Below the pieces are notes generated by a model, which worked only from the letters and a program-made list of their open reading frames with translations, ran no database searches and was not told the origin of the DNA. The position numbers and the translations under genes were made by a program. This document shows, one piece after another, positions 17,126-26,654 of a DNA stretch of 64,000 nt (position 1 is its first letter; each line of letters begins with the position of its first letter). The stretch is from Clostridiaceae bacterium (lineage in GTDB: Bacteria; Bacillota_A; Clostridia; Clostridiales; Clostridiaceae). Where the stretch lies: contig JAQSXU010000013.1 in NCBI GenBank assembly GCA_029256485.1, forward strand, positions 25,643 through 89,642. Reading direction: 5' to 3'.

Positions 17126-19528
17126 TTATAGTGTTTCTAAAACTCCTAGCTTAGCCAAACTAAATATGGATGAATTTTCATTACTTATTATTATATCCTC
17201 TTCAATGGATTTGCCATCATTAGAAAGCTTAAATAATGAAATAATATCCCTTTTGGATATAGATTTATCAAGCCAATTCTCAATAGCTTCTGGATTTAAT
17301 TTATCATATAAATTATTTATAGCATCTATAACATTATTTTTATTTTTTAATTTGATTATTTCTTTATCCAATGAAATTTCAAGTGAAAGCATAATTAAAT
17401 TATTCAGGTTATCCACATAATCCTCATTATTGCTATTGAGACAATTTAATAAAAACTCTATAGATTTATTTAATTGATTTACATAAATAGTTATATCCTC
17501 TTCACCACAGGTAAATGCAATAATGCTCATGGCTGTGGTCTCTATTTTATCCTTAGCACTGTAATCTTCATTATCCACAAATGAACCATCCGCAAATTGA
17601 TTTTTGGCAAGTATTCTTAATATCTTTTCTCTTGGGTATTTTTTATCTAAATAATCCGTATCATCTTTATATTTATTATTATTTTTTTTGTGAGTTTTAT
17701 ATAAAAATGATGGTTCATTAAGGGTAGCATCTCTGATATTTTCAACAATATCATTTGATAAGTTTTTCTCATTTACTTTTAGCGGAATAATATTTTTAAG
17801 TCCAATTCCCAATACCTTTTCTTCTCTTTCTTCAACTAATAAGAATGAAGTTTCTAAACTGATAATATTATATTTTTTAGAGATTTCAACTACCTTTCTT
17901 CTCATAGCTTCTTTGATTTCTCCTCTTTCAGAAATCATGTTCATTTCTAACGATTTAATTCTTTTTCTTGCCCATACCTTTTGTATTAAATTTGCATTAT
18001 CTTCAGTGTTGAAATTATCTAAATCCACCTTTTTCACATAAGGTTTATCTCCTACTACACCTGTGATAATTATCTCTCCCTGAACTTCTCCAGCTGCTCT
18101 TGCAAAAATAGAGAAAGGTTCCCTATCATAGATATAATCGATAGTTCTTGGATATGTTTCATCAATCTTCAAATCTCCCCAATTAATTTTTATGTCATCA
18201 ATTTCAGGATTTTCAATTCTAGTAAACTGCCTCAATACTTTAGGTTCGATTCTCTCTCCGCTGAAAATAAACTCAGCCTTACCATAGCTTTCGTGAGCTA
18301 GTTTATTTAAAAAATAGCTGTTAACTGAAGAGTCAATTCCAAAGCAAAATATTCTATTATTATTAAGGTTTTTTCTCACATATTCCAGCAATTCCTCTTC
18401 TTCATCTATTTCGTCATCAGTAAATATAAGTATTGTATTTCCCTGGCCTTCATTTTCCAAACTATATTTTATTGCGCCAAAAATATCTGCATCACTTTCT
18501 GTAGTCAATTGGTCAATCCACTTTGAAGCACTTCTCAAGGTTTCAGAATTAAACTGGGCCACACCTTCCTCAGAGAAATATTTTAAAGTGTCACCCATAG
18601 CTACAATATCAAAAGTATCTCCTTTGCTTAAATTTCTAATGCAAAGCTGAAGTGCATTTTTAGCTTCTTCTAATTTTTCCCCCTCCATTGTGTCTGAAAT
18701 ATCTATTAAAAAGATGTATTGTTCATTTTTATCCTCTTCAATGGCATCTAATTTTGGTACCAGCCTTAAGTATATAATGCTTTTCCTTTCATTATTCTCC
18801 TTATATTCATAAATCATTCCACTGGCTTCTTCATCTTCTGTTTCTTTAAGCAAGAGTACAAAATCCTCGTCATAATATTCAAATTCCTCATCTAGTGTTA
18901 TTTTTGCAATATTATCTCCCTCTCGTTCAACTTTAATATAATGAGATGGGGAATCAAAGCTGAGCCTGCATAGTGACTCAACTATAATATTTAGTTTGAA
19001 GCTATAGTTCACACTTTTATTTATTGATCTTCTTAAAGCTTTATTTATAACTTTTTTAATTTTTCCGCCTTCAATATCCTCGGGCTCTCTTATGGCAGGA
19101 ATAGATAATTTAAATGCTTTATCACTATATTTAAGCTCATCAATATATGAAAGCTTTATATTTACCTTTTCACCAGGAATTATTTTTCCTATTGATATTT
19201 GATATAAATGTGGTGCTATTTCATCCAAGGCAAATGTTCTTTCGCCTATTTCCCTAGCATTATTATATACTTTAAATACCTTGTCTTTTTCATCAATTAA
19301 GGTTTTTAATATTCTTCCACCGAAGTCCGCTTCTAAACTAGAAATCACTGCAGTTTCAGGAATGGGAAAAATATATGTACCTTCAACAAAGCTGTTTCCA
19401 ACATTCTCATAAATTTGATTTATTGTAATTTCTCCAAATTCTCCACAAATATTAGCATTAACTTTTACATCTTTTAAAATAATGCTATTTTCAAATCCCT
19501 TAATATCTCTTATACCATAATTTAACAC
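17126..19528 (-). CDS. VIT and von Willebrand A domain protein
   Basis: 800 residues without an evident signal peptide. A VIT (inter-alpha-trypsin inhibitor) domain fills residues 1-130 (EITINQIYENVGNSFVEGTY), then a VWA domain at about 270-440 with MIDAS-like DISDTMEG. The C-terminal ~170 residues (KNQFADGSFVDNEDYSAKDK) resemble the alpha/alpha repeat tail seen in some VIT proteins. The function of bacterial VIT/VWA proteins is not known; protein-protein adhesion or scaffolding is likely. It lies directly upstream of prkA but is separated from it by a terminator. Confidence 0.85.
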   Translation of the reverse strand: MLNYGIRDIKGFENSIILKDVKVNANICGEFGEITINQIYENVGNSFVEGTYIFPIPETAVISSLEADFGGRILKTLIDEKDKVFKVYNNAREIGERTFALDEIAPHLYQISIGKIIPGEKVNIKLSYIDELKYSDKAFKLSIPAIREPEDIEGGKIKKVINKALRRSINKSVNYSFKLNIIVESLCRLSFDSPSHYIKVEREGDNIAKITLDEEFEYYDEDFVLLLKETEDEEASGMIYEYKENNERKSIIYLRLVPKLDAIEEDKNEQYIFLIDISDTMEGEKLEEAKNALQLCIRNLSKGDTFDIVAMGDTLKYFSEEGVAQFNSETLRSASKWIDQLTTESDADIFGAIKYSLENEGQGNTILIFTDDEIDEEEELLEYVRKNLNNNRIFCFGIDSSVNSYFLNKLAHESYGKAEFIFSGERIEPKVLRQFTRIENPEIDDIKINWGDLKIDETYPRTIDYIYDREPFSIFARAAGEVQGEIIITGVVGDKPYVKKVDLDNFNTEDNANLIQKVWARKRIKSLEMNMISERGEIKEAMRRKVVEISKKYNIISLETSFLLVEEREEKVLGIGLKNIIPLKVNEKNLSNDIVENIRDATLNEPSFLYKTHKKNNNKYKDDTDYLDKKYPREKILRILAKNQFADGSFVDNEDYSAKDKIETTAMSIIAFTCGEEDITIYVNQLNKSIEFLLNCLNSNNEDYVDNLNNLIMLSLEISLDKEIIKLKNKNNVIDAINNLYDKLNPEAIENWLDKSISKRDIISLFKLSNDGKSIEEDIIISNENSSIFSLAKLGVLETL

Positions 19529-19738
19529 ATAATCTACCTCCTTAAAAGTGATAAAATTAATAACTATTCATAAATTAGTATTCCATTATTTTAATAAATA
19601 TAACAATACTATAATAATTGAATAAATAAATAGTATACTATCACCCATTATATAATTTGATTTTATCATATATTTATAAATATTTCCTTAAATAATATTA
19701 AATTTAGTTATATTTCCCAGGTAATATTTTACTTTTAC

Positions 19739-19767
19739 TTGTGGTTTACTTTTTTACATAATATAAT
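19739..19767 (+). promoter_or_regulatory. Sigma-A promoter of the capA-like gene
   Basis: TTGTGG (19739-19744), 17-bp spacer, TATAAT (19762-19767), 34 bp before the start codon. The -10 is perfect and the -35 matches 4 of 6. Confidence 0.65.
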
Positions 19768-19801
19768 TACCTTATCAGTATTTTAAATGGAGGTGAATTT
19801 A

Positions 19802-20983
19802 TTGAATTCTAGAGAAAAACATACTAGAATGTTCAGAAATAGAGAAAATAAAAAAAAATATATAAGAATATTATTTGCGTCTTTGTTTCTTATTGCTATT
19901 TTTACATTTGCCTTAATTTTTTCATATCATAAAACAGTCAGCATTTCAAAGAAAAATAATGTTAATTATAATTTGACAAACAATAAGCCTGTATTAAAAG
20001 AAAATAAACCAATTAATGATAGTACTGCTCAGCAGCAAAAGAAACTAGAAAAGGCTGAGATTATACTTAGCGCTGCAGGTGATTGTACTATAGGTACAGA
20101 CTTATCCTTTAATAGAGATACTTCACTGCCTGCAGTAGTGATGAATAATAATAATGATTTTTCCTACCTTTTTAAGAATGCATTACCCTTTTTTAAAGAA
20201 GATGACATTACTGTTGTAAATCTGGAAACAACTTTCACTGACTCCAATACTCCTGCTGATAAACAATATAGATTTAAGGCACCTGCCAGTTTTGCTTCAG
20301 CTTTATCACTAGGTTCAATCGAAGCAGTTAACATCTCAAATAATCATATTTATGACTACCTGGATAAAGGCTTTACCGATACCCTAAATGCATTAAAAAA
20401 TAAAAATATAAATTATTTTGGTGAAGGTACTGTGTGGATTAAGGAAATAAAAGGTGTGAAATTTGGATTTCTTGGTTACACAGGCTGGAATAACAGCTCA
20501 AATATTAAGAATAAAATCAAAAAAGATATTGAAAACTTAAAGAATAATAATTGTGTTGTAATAGTAAGTTTTCATTGGGGTGATGAAAACAGCTATTTCC
20601 CAAATTCAACCCAAAAAAATCTTGCTCATTTTGCCATTGATGAAGGTGCAGACTTAGTTTTAGGACATCATCCTCATGTAATTGAAGGTATTGAAAAGTA
20701 CAAGGATAAATATATTTGCTACAGCTTAGGTAACTTTTGTTTTGGAGGAAATATTAACCCTACAGATAAGGATACCTTTATATTCCAGGCAAAATTTACT
20801 GCAGATTCAGTAAATATCATTAAATATGAAGTAAGAGCTGTACCTTTCAGCATATCATCAGTAAATTATATTAATGATTATTGTCCAACTCCCCTTATAG
20901 GTTCTTCCAAAGATAGAGTTTTGAAAAGAATAAATGATTACTCTACAAATAGTAAATTTAAAATTACAGATTCTTTTCAGTAA
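19802..20983 (+). CDS. CapA family protein (PGA_cap metallophosphatase-like), membrane anchored
   Basis: The TTG at 19802 is the better start: GGAGGTG (19789-19795) sits 6 nt upstream, whereas the ATG at 19787 overlaps that RBS. The product is about 393 residues with a short basic head, one membrane anchor (IRILFASLFLIAIFTFALIF) and a linker. The PGA_cap domain then shows SAAGDCTIGTD, VVNLETTFTD, NISNNHIYDY, SFHWGDE and LGHHPHVIEG. CapA relatives act in poly-gamma-glutamate capsule export, but without capBC it may be a different cell-surface phosphoesterase. Confidence 0.85.
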   Translation: MNSREKHTRMFRNRENKKKYIRILFASLFLIAIFTFALIFSYHKTVSISKKNNVNYNLTNNKPVLKENKPINDSTAQQQKKLEKAEIILSAAGDCTIGTDLSFNRDTSLPAVVMNNNNDFSYLFKNALPFFKEDDITVVNLETTFTDSNTPADKQYRFKAPASFASALSLGSIEAVNISNNHIYDYLDKGFTDTLNALKNKNINYFGEGTVWIKEIKGVKFGFLGYTGWNNSSNIKNKIKKDIENLKNNNCVVIVSFHWGDENSYFPNSTQKNLAHFAIDEGADLVLGHHPHVIEGIEKYKDKYICYSLGNFCFGGNINPTDKDTFIFQAKFTADSVNIIKYEVRAVPFSISSVNYINDYCPTPLIGSSKDRVLKRINDYSTNSKFKITDSFQ

Positions 20984-20998
20984 CAAAATGGAAATATT

Positions 20999-21030
20999 AA
21001 AGCACTGTTTATCATAAAACAGTGCTTTCT
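20999..21030 (+). terminator. Terminator after the capA-like gene
   Basis: AAAGCACTGTTT / AAACAGTGCTTT with a 6-nt loop, followed by CTATATTATG. It also lies just beyond the stop of the converging small gene. Confidence 0.85.
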
Positions 21031-21044
21031 ATATTATGTATTAA

Positions 21045-21278
21045 TTAATCTTTGTAAAATACAAAACTTGGGAATTCATTGATTTCTCCATTGTCATCCT
21101 TTATTGTATATATTAAAACGTTGCTGCAAGCAGGGCTTGAATATGTTTGAGTAATGATCTTGGAGCTTATTAGCTCATATTCCTTTTCAGGAGTTAATTC
21201 CATTTTTACACCTATTTCTGCTTGTGTGTTCTCCTTAAATTTAACTGTTTTAATTTTTATTGTGTTTCTGTCAATCAT
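21045..21278 (-). CDS. Small hypothetical protein
   Basis: About 77 residues if started at the third-listed ATG (21278), which has AAAGGATG upstream; an ATG at 21287 overlaps that RBS. No family is recognised. The composition is mixed, beta-rich and soluble, with a single Cys (SSPACSN) and no membrane segment. It is convergent with the capA-like gene and shares the terminator zone. Confidence 0.5.
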   Translation of the reverse strand: MIDRNTIKIKTVKFKENTQAEIGVKMELTPEKEYELISSKIITQTYSSPACSNVLIYTIKDDNGEINEFPSFVFYKD

Positions 21279-21431
21279 ATTAAACATCCTTTCATTAATA
21301 TTTTGTCACATATGCTCGCTTTATTTTAAATTATATAATACCACTTAAATATATTGTAAAAAACCCCTATCTAAGTAAGTATACTAAAATATAATAAAAT
21401 TTGCAAATTAATTAATAATCTATTTATAAAA

Positions 21432-21462
21432 AATATGGTAAGGACTAAGTCCTTACCATATT
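21432..21462 (-). terminator. Terminator after the small membrane protein gene
   Basis: A nearly perfect 15-bp palindrome (AATATGGTAAGGACT / AGTCCTTACCATATT) overlaps the stop codon and runs into TTTTTTATAAATAG on the minus strand. Confidence 0.9.
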
Positions 21463-21655
21463 ATCTCCTATGTTGAACTAAATCAATGCTTCCAAGTAAA
21501 ATGTGAGCTAATCCAAATCCAATTACAGCAGTTTCTACCATAGGAACTATGTCCTTTCTCCTTATTCCTTTTTTTGACAATTCTCTTCCTCTTAAATATG
21601 CCCCTGTCGCTGTTACCGCACCACCTAGAACTGTTGGTATTATACCTTCTCTCAT
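21461..21655 (-). CDS. Small two-helix membrane protein
   Basis: 64 residues with two hydrophobic segments (about 4-20 and 41-58) separated by a basic loop (RGRELSKKGIRRKD). GGAGGG lies 7 nt upstream of the ATG and a strong terminator follows, so this is a real gene. Short proteins like this occur in other clostridia, but I know of no established function. The motif VLGGAVTATGAYL suggests helix packing through small residues. Confidence 0.7.
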   Translation of the reverse strand: MREGIIPTVLGGAVTATGAYLRGRELSKKGIRRKDIVPMVETAVIGFGLAHILLGSIDLVQHRR

Positions 21656-21818
21656 TTACAATCCCTCCTACAAAATAGATTATTATTATTCTTCTCAAAA
21701 CTTTAATTAATATGCTAAAAAATTGTTAGCAATAATCCACATATATCCTTTTAATGTAAAAAGTATAATGTTTAAAAAGCAGTATTATTGCTAAAAATAA
21801 CATTGTGAGGTGATAAAT

Positions 21819-22043
21819 ATGGATGAAAGAGTTTTTCATGAACCGCTAACATTTGATCATCCTGAAAAGCTTCTCCAGGGAATTACTGTAGACGAGGGTG
21901 ATATTAGTGTAAAATCTTATCTTGATGAAAACGAAGGCTGTATAAGATTTAATACTGTAATTACAAACAAAGCTACTGGTAAAGAAACAAAGCGTGATGT
22001 AGTAGTTGGAGAATTAGCAGAGGAAGAAGTAGAAGAAGATTAG
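21819..22043 (+). CDS. Small acidic hypothetical protein
   Basis: 74 residues from the ATG at 21819, which has GAGGTGA 5 nt upstream; an in-frame GTG at 21810 lies inside that RBS. The product is very acidic with an EEEVEED C-terminus and no membrane segment. The central VKSYLDENEGCIRFNTVITN looks beta-rich. It is followed by a hairpin terminator. Family not recognised. Confidence 0.65.
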   Translation: MDERVFHEPLTFDHPEKLLQGITVDEGDISVKSYLDENEGCIRFNTVITNKATGKETKRDVVVGELAEEEVEED

Positions 22044-22076
22044 TACAAATATTTACTGAATTTTAAAAAATAAAGT

Positions 22077-22113
22077 AAAGAGAGAACTCTATTTAAATAT
22101 AGTGTTCCCTCTT
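22077..22113. terminator. Convergent terminator
   Basis: AAAGAG-AGAAC-TCTAT paired with ATAG-TGTTC-CCTCTTT (two mismatches), with T-rich DNA after it on the plus strand. It lies between the acidic small gene and the DUF2935 gene. Confidence 0.7.
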
Positions 22114-22136
22114 TCCATTTATATGGTATTTTTTTG

Positions 22137-23069
22137 CTATTTCATATTATACTGTTTAAAATTCTTTAGCATCCTAATATAATGATTTGCCTCACGAACT
22201 ACATGATCACCAAGAAGAGGGAAAGCAATTGATCTTATCTTACACTGTATAATACCTTCAGTACCCTGCTTTTTAAAGTCTCTAATCCCAACAGTGTTTT
22301 TAAGGCTCTTATCCGTCAGCGAAGGTAGCAATCCTAGATCTTTTGATAAATTTTTTCCCTCCTCAGTAAGGGCATCAAATCTTTCACCAAAGTCATTTGC
22401 AGTGTCAAATAGCTTACCCTCAGTTGGATCAAGCAATCCTCTAATAAATTTTGAGTGTTCAGCCATGATCCTGTTCCAGAAGGTCTCCTGGTAAGCTGCC
22501 TCTTTTACTATATCAAATTCCCGTCTGCTTTGCAGTATTCTAAGCATTCTTAAATAAAACTTGGCTTCTCTTAAAATATGGTCAATAAGCAAAGGATAAT
22601 TTGTTGTGAACATTCTACAGGATAATACATTCTGCAGTAAATTGCTCTTAAATGCTGCAATCTGTTCAGCGGCTATAATTGCTCTATTGTTTAAGTCCTG
22701 CACCTGTCTTACTGTGTTCGTAGTAATCTGCCTAGGGCTTGCAAAAGCTAATGAAGCTTCCATTGTAGTTATAGTTGAATCGATTTTAATATCGGTATAA
22801 AATTGAGTTTCTCTTTCAGCTGTTAACGTTAAATCTGTTACAAGTTCTCCCGAGCTTGCTGTTTCAGCACTGATTATGCCTTCAGACATTCTGATTGTTT
22901 CTATAATCAATTGCGTGAATATATTCTTTAGCATTTCTGATTGTTCTATAAATGTACGATCTCTTGCGGTAAACCCTGCCTCTAAAAAAATAGAGTGCTC
23001 CTTTGCTATTCGCATAAAAAATAAATTTAATTCCAAGGATTGTCTTACGAATTCACTATCTGATAACAT
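22137..23069 (-). CDS. DUF2935 four-helix metal-binding-type protein
   Basis: About 310 residues from the ATG at 23069, with GGGGG 5 nt upstream; an upstream TTG at 23081 overlaps that site. The sequence is an internal duplication: AKEHSIFLEAGF and PLLIDHILREAKFYLRML in the first half match AEHSKFIRGLLDP and FPLLGDHVVREANHYIRML in the second. The paired E-H and H-x3-E residues on long helices suggest a ferritin/hemerythrin-like di-metal site in each half. The function is unknown; a role linked to spores or metal handling is speculative. Confidence 0.85.
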   Translation of the reverse strand: MLSDSEFVRQSLELNLFFMRIAKEHSIFLEAGFTARDRTFIEQSEMLKNIFTQLIIETIRMSEGIISAETASSGELVTDLTLTAERETQFYTDIKIDSTITTMEASLAFASPRQITTNTVRQVQDLNNRAIIAAEQIAAFKSNLLQNVLSCRMFTTNYPLLIDHILREAKFYLRMLRILQSRREFDIVKEAAYQETFWNRIMAEHSKFIRGLLDPTEGKLFDTANDFGERFDALTEEGKNLSKDLGLLPSLTDKSLKNTVGIRDFKKQGTEGIIQCKIRSIAFPLLGDHVVREANHYIRMLKNFKQYNMK

Positions 23070-23137
23070 TCTTACCCCCAATATATTATAATGATTATAA
23101 TATAATATGAAGTATATAATTAATTAGGAACTAATAT

Positions 23138-24415
23138 CTATACTAGCTGTTCTGCCATTATATTTGTCAAATTTAACTTTGCTATTCTGTTTTTTATTTC
23201 CTCATTATTAATAGAATATAAACCGTTTCTCTTCATTCTCTTAAAATATTCAGCACCTGCAAAGGTATATCTATTTCTTCTGCCTTCCTTAGTCATCATC
23301 ATATAATTAGCATAGCTTATAATATCTCCAATGGCTGTGGCCTTAGGCAAAATCAACAGAGGCATTCCTAGGGCACTTCTCACAGCATTGTGTCCAGCTA
23401 AAGCACCAGTACACATAGCTTCAGTATGTCCAACAAAAAGTCCTGCCTTTTCTCCGGCACAGAACAGGTTATCCAGCCCAGTAACCTTCATATCATTGGT
23501 TCTAGGTGCTACTGACAGGTATCTAATAGAGTTTCCCTTTCCTCCGGCATATGGATCTACATACTTAACGTATTCAAGGCCTGGAATTTTTCTTAATTTC
23601 TCCAGAGGATAATATGATGTCATGAGCTTTGCATGACCTGTATCCAAGAGAATTATATTCTCTGCAAATTCCTTCAAGGCATACTGCTGGCATACTTTTT
23701 GTTTAAGTTTATCAAAATTAACATCCTCTGCAGGTACCTTTATTACAACAACGCCTTTTTCCTCTAGTTCCTGAACTATTTCTTTAGATAATGTTTCCTT
23801 TGCCAATTTACAGGATCCACTCATAGCACCAAAAACATCATCTTCCCTTTCACCCTGCAGATCATCCACTCCAGCTCTTGCACTTAAGCTTATTCTTGGT
23901 CCAAATGATGGACATCTTAATATGCACATAGAACATCCATTGCCATACTTTAAGCAGTTTCCCATTGGGCCTGTAGAACCTGTGGTTTCTATGAATACAT
24001 CTCCTTCAACATAAGTTCCGTCAGAAAGATAAATGCCAAGTATTTTACTTTTTTCCTTTTTTACATCTATAACTCTTTTTATAAAATTAAGTTCTATACC
24101 CTGGCTTTTAATGTACTTTCTTACTTCTGGTTCAATTCTATTTACATTATAAAGCCAAGCATGCTCATGGGCTGGGAAATTAATATTCTTATGTGTACTG
24201 TTGGCATCAGTTATATTTATTAAATCTCCTCCTCCAAGTGCTAAAAGTTCCTCAGCAGCAGTATATCTTCCATTGTTTCTCATTATACCGCCCACGTTGC
24301 CAAGACCAAGAAGCAAATCAGTTTTCTCATAAATGCTAACCTGTGCACCAGCTTTTTTAGCCACTAAAGCTGCTGAGCATCCTGCCCATCCACCACCAAT
24401 TACAATAACTTTCAT
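23138..24415 (-). CDS. FAD-dependent oxidoreductase, partner of the next Fe-S flavoprotein
   Basis: 425 residues from the ATG at 24415 (GGGAGG 9 nt upstream). The N-terminus is a Rossmann FAD site, VIVIGGGWAGCSAALVAKKA. A central cluster CLKYGNGCSMCILRC (about 155-170) could bind Fe-S. The C-terminal FAD segment is GLDNLFCAGEKAGLFVG. Overall it is GidA/TrmFO-like in fold but not either of them. It follows the flavin reductase gene by 20 nt, so the pair probably forms a complex. The substrate is unknown. Confidence 0.78.
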   Translation of the reverse strand: MKVIVIGGGWAGCSAALVAKKAGAQVSIYEKTDLLLGLGNVGGIMRNNGRYTAAEELLALGGGDLINITDANSTHKNINFPAHEHAWLYNVNRIEPEVRKYIKSQGIELNFIKRVIDVKKEKSKILGIYLSDGTYVEGDVFIETTGSTGPMGNCLKYGNGCSMCILRCPSFGPRISLSARAGVDDLQGEREDDVFGAMSGSCKLAKETLSKEIVQELEEKGVVVIKVPAEDVNFDKLKQKVCQQYALKEFAENIILLDTGHAKLMTSYYPLEKLRKIPGLEYVKYVDPYAGGKGNSIRYLSVAPRTNDMKVTGLDNLFCAGEKAGLFVGHTEAMCTGALAGHNAVRSALGMPLLILPKATAIGDIISYANYMMMTKEGRRNRYTFAGAEYFKRMKRNGLYSINNEEIKNRIAKLNLTNIMAEQLV

Positions 24416-24435
24416 AGAAATAAATCCTCCCATTT

Positions 24436-25422
24436 TTATATTAATCTTCTATCCTTAAAAATGTATTCAGGCTCTGTTTGAAGTTTACATAATCTCTTAA
24501 CCACGTGACCTTTATATCTTACGCTGCAAGTTCCGCAAATGCCCTCTCCACAGCACATTTTTGCATTATTACAGCAGGTTATCTTAACTTCATTATTTTC
24601 TATAAATTCCAACAGCTCATAAATAATAATATCTTGAGCATCTACATGGATAAGCTTAATATTTTCTTTATTAATATTTTCATTTAATAATTTTTTAAAT
24701 TCTTCTGTAAGTTCTCCTTTAGTTAATATAGGTACCTTCATTACTTTTGCACTGCACATATTTAAATACTCTTGTATAAAAGTATCATTATAGTTAACTG
24801 TATCTAAAATAACAAAAATATTATTTCCATTAGAGTATAACTTTTTCATAACTGGAATTAATGGAGCCTGACCTATTCCTCTTGCTATAAGTAATACATT
24901 ACTGTCTCTGCATTTATATATATTTTTTAGACCCAACACTCCATTCCAATATGGACCCCTTAATAAAACCTTGTCATTTTCCTTTAGACTCCATAGTTCC
25001 TTTGTTTTTATTCCTTTACCTTCAATAACCACTTTAATAATATTTTCCTCTAAATCTACATCCATAACAGAAATTGGTGTATCATAAAATGCTATAGTAT
25101 TTTCTTTTCTTAAGAATATATAGCTGCCCGGATGTACTAAATCCTGGGCCATTTTATGGGTTACACTTATATGAAACATAAAATAGGAATCGTTAATGAT
25201 CACTTTTTTTACTATGTTGCATAAAAAACTTTTTCTTTCTCCCTTTGCCTTGTTTCCATTCCAGAAATATTCTTGATAAATGCAGACTCCTTTCCAATTA
25301 ACGCAGTCACAAAAACTTTTCCCGCACAATTGAGAACATAAAATGCAATCACCGCTCTCGGCCAAATGACATGGACAATATTCTGTTCCAGCATCAATGC
25401 AATCTCTAATTTCATAGTTCAT
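24436..25422 (-). CDS. Fe-S/FAD/NAD-binding reductase with Cys-rich head (PyrK/NfnA-like)
   Basis: 328 residues in three parts. The first 50 residues hold ten cysteines (CPCHLAESGDCILC, then CGKSFCDCVNWKGVC), enough for one or two Fe-S clusters. Next is a ferredoxin-reductase fold with PGSYIFLRK and the NAD loop LIARGIGQAPLIPVM. A C-terminal Cys group (CCNNAKMCCGEGICGTC) resembles the NfnA/PyrK [2Fe-2S] site. It leads a two-gene operon with the FAD oxidoreductase. It is unlike NfnA in its long Cys-rich N-terminus. Confidence 0.78.
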   Translation of the reverse strand: MNYEIRDCIDAGTEYCPCHLAESGDCILCSQLCGKSFCDCVNWKGVCIYQEYFWNGNKAKGERKSFLCNIVKKVIINDSYFMFHISVTHKMAQDLVHPGSYIFLRKENTIAFYDTPISVMDVDLEENIIKVVIEGKGIKTKELWSLKENDKVLLRGPYWNGVLGLKNIYKCRDSNVLLIARGIGQAPLIPVMKKLYSNGNNIFVILDTVNYNDTFIQEYLNMCSAKVMKVPILTKGELTEEFKKLLNENINKENIKLIHVDAQDIIIYELLEFIENNEVKITCCNNAKMCCGEGICGTCSVRYKGHVVKRLCKLQTEPEYIFKDRRLI

Positions 25423-25510
25423 GTTTTACCTCCAAAACATTAGTGACTTTTAAAATCTCAGTAAAGTTATCTACTATTAAAGTATCTTAACGATTAAATT
25501 TTGTTACAAA

Positions 25511-25539
25511 AAAAATGCTGTTATTTCATCAGCATTTTT
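25511..25539 (-). terminator. Terminator after dacF-like gene 1
   Basis: AAAAATGCTG / CAGCATTTTT with a 9-nt loop runs into an 8-T tract on the minus strand. Confidence 0.9.
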
Positions 25540-25550
25540 ATATTTATTAT

Positions 25551-26654
25551 TTATTTAAACCATTTAAATGGGTTGAATTCATAAACTTTAACAGTATTAC
25601 TTGCAGTTAAAGAGGAATTAATCAATAATTTTTCGTTGCAGTATATGCATACTTTACCTATATTGTCACCCTTATTTACTGTTGAATCAATTTTGGCTGG
25701 TTTTTTTATTACAACATTTAAATTATCGCAATCTTTTACTGGAAGCACTATATCACTGCTTGACTGAAGTTTAATAACACCTCTTTTAGTAAATATTTCA
25801 CCCATTTTTTGATCCTTTGCAATAATTTTTTTATATTCATAATTTTTTACTACATAGTCATATATCTTTGTTGTTTCCTTCCAGCGAGGTGTGCTGTTCA
25901 GCACCACTATAACCACGTCATGGCCTTTTACATCTACAGATGTTACCAGACACTTTCCTGCTCCACCTGTGAATCCGGTTTTCACACCATTAGCACCTTG
26001 AAGCTGCCATAATATTTTATTTATATTATGATAGCTTCTTGTAAATCCATACTTTGAAGCTTCTACGTCTTTAGAAGAAACTATATCATTAAATAAATCG
26101 TACTGCTTTGCCATGCATGTAAGATATGCTAAATCATATGCAGTGGAATAATGATTTAAGCTGTCCAACCCATGTGGTGATTCAAAATGAGTGTTTGCAA
26201 GTCCTAGAGAAACAGCATATTCATTCATTAAATTTACAAATTCATCTACACTGCCGCACATTCCCTCTGAAATGGCGATAGCTGCATCATTACCAGATCT
26301 CAGCATTAATCCATATAATAATTCTTTTAAGGAAACACGTTCGCCTTTTCTGTAACCAACCGTAGATCCTCTTATGCCAGCAGCTTTATCTGATATCTCA
26401 ATTAATTTATTTAAATCTCCATATTTTAATGCCACCAAAATAGTCATTATTTTAGTTGTGCTTGCAATTGGAACAGTCATATGAGAGTTTTTTTCTAATA
26501 AAGATATCTTAGTTTTACTATCCATGGCAATTGCACATTTTGCATTTATATAGGGAATTTTATCATTAGTTAAATCATCAGCACTTACAACGTGAAAACT
26601 GGCTATTATAAAAATGATTGTAAGCATTAAAATTGCGGTTTTTTTCATTTTCAT
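25551..26654 (-). CDS. D-alanyl-D-alanine carboxypeptidase (low-molecular-weight PBP)
   Basis: 367 residues with an N-terminal signal peptide (KKTAILMLTIIFIIASFHVVSA). The three penicillin-binding motifs are STTK (about 66-69), SGND (about 117-120) and KTG (about 222). It trims the terminal D-Ala of peptidoglycan stem peptides outside the membrane. A C-terminal PBP5-like domain is present but no clear amphipathic anchor is seen. It is divergent from the ytfI-ytfJ pair, which hints at a sporulation role. A second paralogue lies at 29257-30441. Confidence 0.92.
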   Translation of the reverse strand: MKMKKTAILMLTIIFIIASFHVVSADDLTNDKIPYINAKCAIAMDSKTKISLLEKNSHMTVPIASTTKIMTILVALKYGDLNKLIEISDKAAGIRGSTVGYRKGERVSLKELLYGLMLRSGNDAAIAISEGMCGSVDEFVNLMNEYAVSLGLANTHFESPHGLDSLNHYSTAYDLAYLTCMAKQYDLFNDIVSSKDVEASKYGFTRSYHNINKILWQLQGANGVKTGFTGGAGKCLVTSVDVKGHDVVIVVLNSTPRWKETTKIYDYVVKNYEYKKIIAKDQKMGEIFTKRGVIKLQSSSDIVLPVKDCDNLNVVIKKPAKIDSTVNKGDNIGKVCIYCNEKLLINSSLTASNTVKVYEFNPFKWFK

